This document shows positions 19,187-20,610 of a DNA stretch of 20,610 nt, in pieces; position 1 is the stretch's first letter; every line of letters begins with the position of its first letter. The notes beneath the pieces are model-generated. The model searched no databases, had not been told where the DNA came from, and saw nothing but the letters and a program-made list of their open reading frames with translations. The DNA is taken from contig ATSW01002118.1 of assembly GCA_000444245.1 (NCBI GenBank), positions 1 to 20,610 on the forward strand, written 5' to 3'. A program made the position numbers and the translations under genes. This DNA comes from Botryllus schlosseri (lineage: Eukaryota > Chordata > Ascidiacea > Stolidobranchia > Styelidae).

Positions 19187-19289
19187 ATGTATAAATTAAG
19201 CGAGATGATTCAGGATTTCACCGTTGCCGGTTCCGGCGCAATCGAGAATGACGTTGTCTATACCAGACTTGGTTCCCTACTGATACAGT
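19187..19289 (+). CDS. possible first coding exon of an unrecognised gene
   Basis: ATG at 19187 (AAGCATGT) opens a 34-codon frame, MYKLSEMIQDFTVAGSGAIE then NDVVYTRLGSLLIQ. It has balanced, coding-like codon use and runs into a consensus donor, T|GTGAGT at 19290. I do not recognise the protein. No exon 2 could be assigned with confidence downstream; AATACCATTTCAG|GTATAC near 19690 is a weak lead. The nearby NRF1-like motif and the non-repetitive composition favour a gene; the short length argues caution. Confidence 0.35.
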
Positions 19290-20610
19290 GTGAGTTTTTT
19301 TGGATGGTATGCATAGAGGAGAGTGTTCAAATGGCCTGTATCAGACGTTCTATGGGGGCTCAAGACCAACGACTTAGAGGGCGTCCAGTGGATTGGCAAA
19401 GCATTGCTAGTGTGACGTCATATTCACAGACGATGTTTTAATACCCCATTTCAAACACCGTTAGTGAGAACAAAGTCTAGTTGAGTGACTTTGAGTGAGA
19501 ACTAAAGAACCTCAGTGCATCAGCGCATGAACATTCAACAGCATCCATCTGCATTTACTGCAACATCTTCTCCCCACTGTTTATGGAAATTCCGCATGAA
19601 AACGTTGAAATACGTTTTGAAAAGTAATCGGAGACATAAATTCTCGCAATACATGAGATTAGTCGCATTACATGTTCAATACCATTTCAGGTATACCTAT
19701 GTTTTAAGCGACTTACTCCAACCCTCTTCGGCTCCTTCTATACTACATCTAGAGCTCCAGCTCAAGGGACAGCTCCATTGAAAATGCACGGCTCAGGGGC
19801 TCCGGCATCAAAGCTCAGTTCATACCGGCACAGACTTACAAGGGTTAAATTTAGGAATGGTGTAAACCTCTGAAAGGTTCAAAGTTCGTGTGAACGCGAA
19901 CGTGAACCTCATGACGCCGCGTGACGTCCTATTGCTTATTCCACCCCTACATTTCAGTCAAGTGATAGCCTATATTAATGTACACGTACACGATACCTAG
20001 ACAGCACTCGGGCCCATAATGCCACAATGCTGAAGTACATATTGATGTTTTAAACGTCGCCAAATGTATCAACTGGAGCAACCAAATGATATAATAATCC
20101 CATAAAATCAATATCTTACGTCGCTTTGCCAACAATTTCCACGAGGACTTACAAGGGAATATAAGCTTACACCTAACGGTCCAGGCCAGACCAGACAATG
20201 GATTCGGCGTTGGAGTATATAGCTAAGTTGACATTGAGCAGAATGTAAAACGGGTTTCTATACTTGCTACCGTTATTACCCCATAAACAAGTTATACAGC
20301 CGTACCCAATACCCCAATCGCACGGATTTGGTATTTATGATACAATAAATATGTGAAATCAAGATTGACTCCGTACGCCTGCTAGAGTTTTCACATCAGA
20401 CAACGATATCAATTCCATTGATTAGTTGAATAAGCATAATTCGCTGACTACCTACATGTAGGCCTACCGTATTTCGCTCTTGATCTCTTGATGTTGTGTG
20501 ATTGCGGGCCAACGCCACAGCAGAGAGTTACTAAATATTCGAGCAAACTTTTGTAACAGAAGCAAGGAAAAATTTTGAGTTTGTCAAGGTGCATCCTCGT
20601 TTAATGTTGA
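19290..20610. other. unassigned 3' end of the window
   Basis: No recognisable protein. Around 19740-19800 are GAGCTCC/GGCTCC words, and around 19868-19905 GTTCGTGTGAACGCGAACGTGAACC; both look like interiors of hAT-like repeats but have no paired ends. If the exon at 19187 is real, this is part of its first intron or contains further unseen exons. Confidence 0.4.

Noticed and set aside
19515-19781. 88-codon frame near the window end
   Set aside because: No recognisable homology, no clear splice signals on both sides, and the downstream part is GAGCTCC-type repeat.
19849-19955. Small terminal-repeat element (TAGGAATGGTGTAAACC ... CCACCCCTA)
   Set aside because: The ends pair poorly and no target duplication is visible.
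1-20610. LTR retroelements, Polintons, CRISPR arrays or prokaryote-like clusters
   Set aside because: No LTR pair, capsid/integrase-like frame or spaced direct-repeat array was seen.

Overview
This is an animal nuclear genome segment. It contains spliced genes with GT-AG introns, AATAAA poly(A) signals and many hAT-type DNA transposons. No bacterial operons, CRISPR arrays or rRNA/tRNA genes were seen. The two recognisable proteins are clear homologues of vertebrate NOC2L and POMGNT1. The many TAGGCCTA-like words in the introns fit an invertebrate deuterostome (echinoderm, hemichordate or tunicate), but that placement is a low-confidence inference.

Layout. (1) 1-2152 (+): the 3' part of NOC2L, the nucleolar ribosome-biogenesis factor. 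It has one uninterrupted coding exon within the window, and its start lies upstream of base 1. (2) 2153-3264: the NOC2L 3' UTR, a canonical AATAAA at 3085, then a strong 3' splice site at 3197 just ahead of the next gene. (3) 3265-14706 (+): a complete POMGNT1, rebuilt here as 15 coding exons joined by 14 GT-AG introns into a 673-residue protein with consistent phases. It encodes a cytosolic tail, one membrane anchor, an ILEI/PANDER-type stem lectin domain and a GT13 catalytic domain. Its poly(A) signal is at 14878. (4) 14984-15800 (-): the 3' end of a 5'-truncated LINE with the C-terminal part of its reverse-transcriptase ORF; a second short copy of the same LINE 3' end lies at about 16325. 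(5) 16575-19177: stacked hAT-related DNA: a long foldback element, two copies of a GACTCGAGTCA-rich family, and two decayed hAT transposase C-terminal pieces. (6) 19187-19289 (+): a possible first coding exon of an unrecognised gene. It begins 10 bases after an intact hAT MITE and would continue beyond what I can trace.

The introns of POMGNT1 carry more hAT ends and MITEs: 7427-7925, 10029, 10518-10834, 10922, 12706-13083, 13896 and 14373. They also carry an inverted pair of dispersed repeats flanking exons 11-12 and a 36-bp minisatellite. NOC2L and POMGNT1 have no shared biochemical pathway; their tight head-to-tail spacing is the only sign of a link. I found no convincing novel multi-gene system. 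The most interesting points are the possible NOC2L-POMGNT1 co-transcription, the fresh MITE next to a candidate start codon, the number of different hAT families, and the inverted repeats around exons 11-12.
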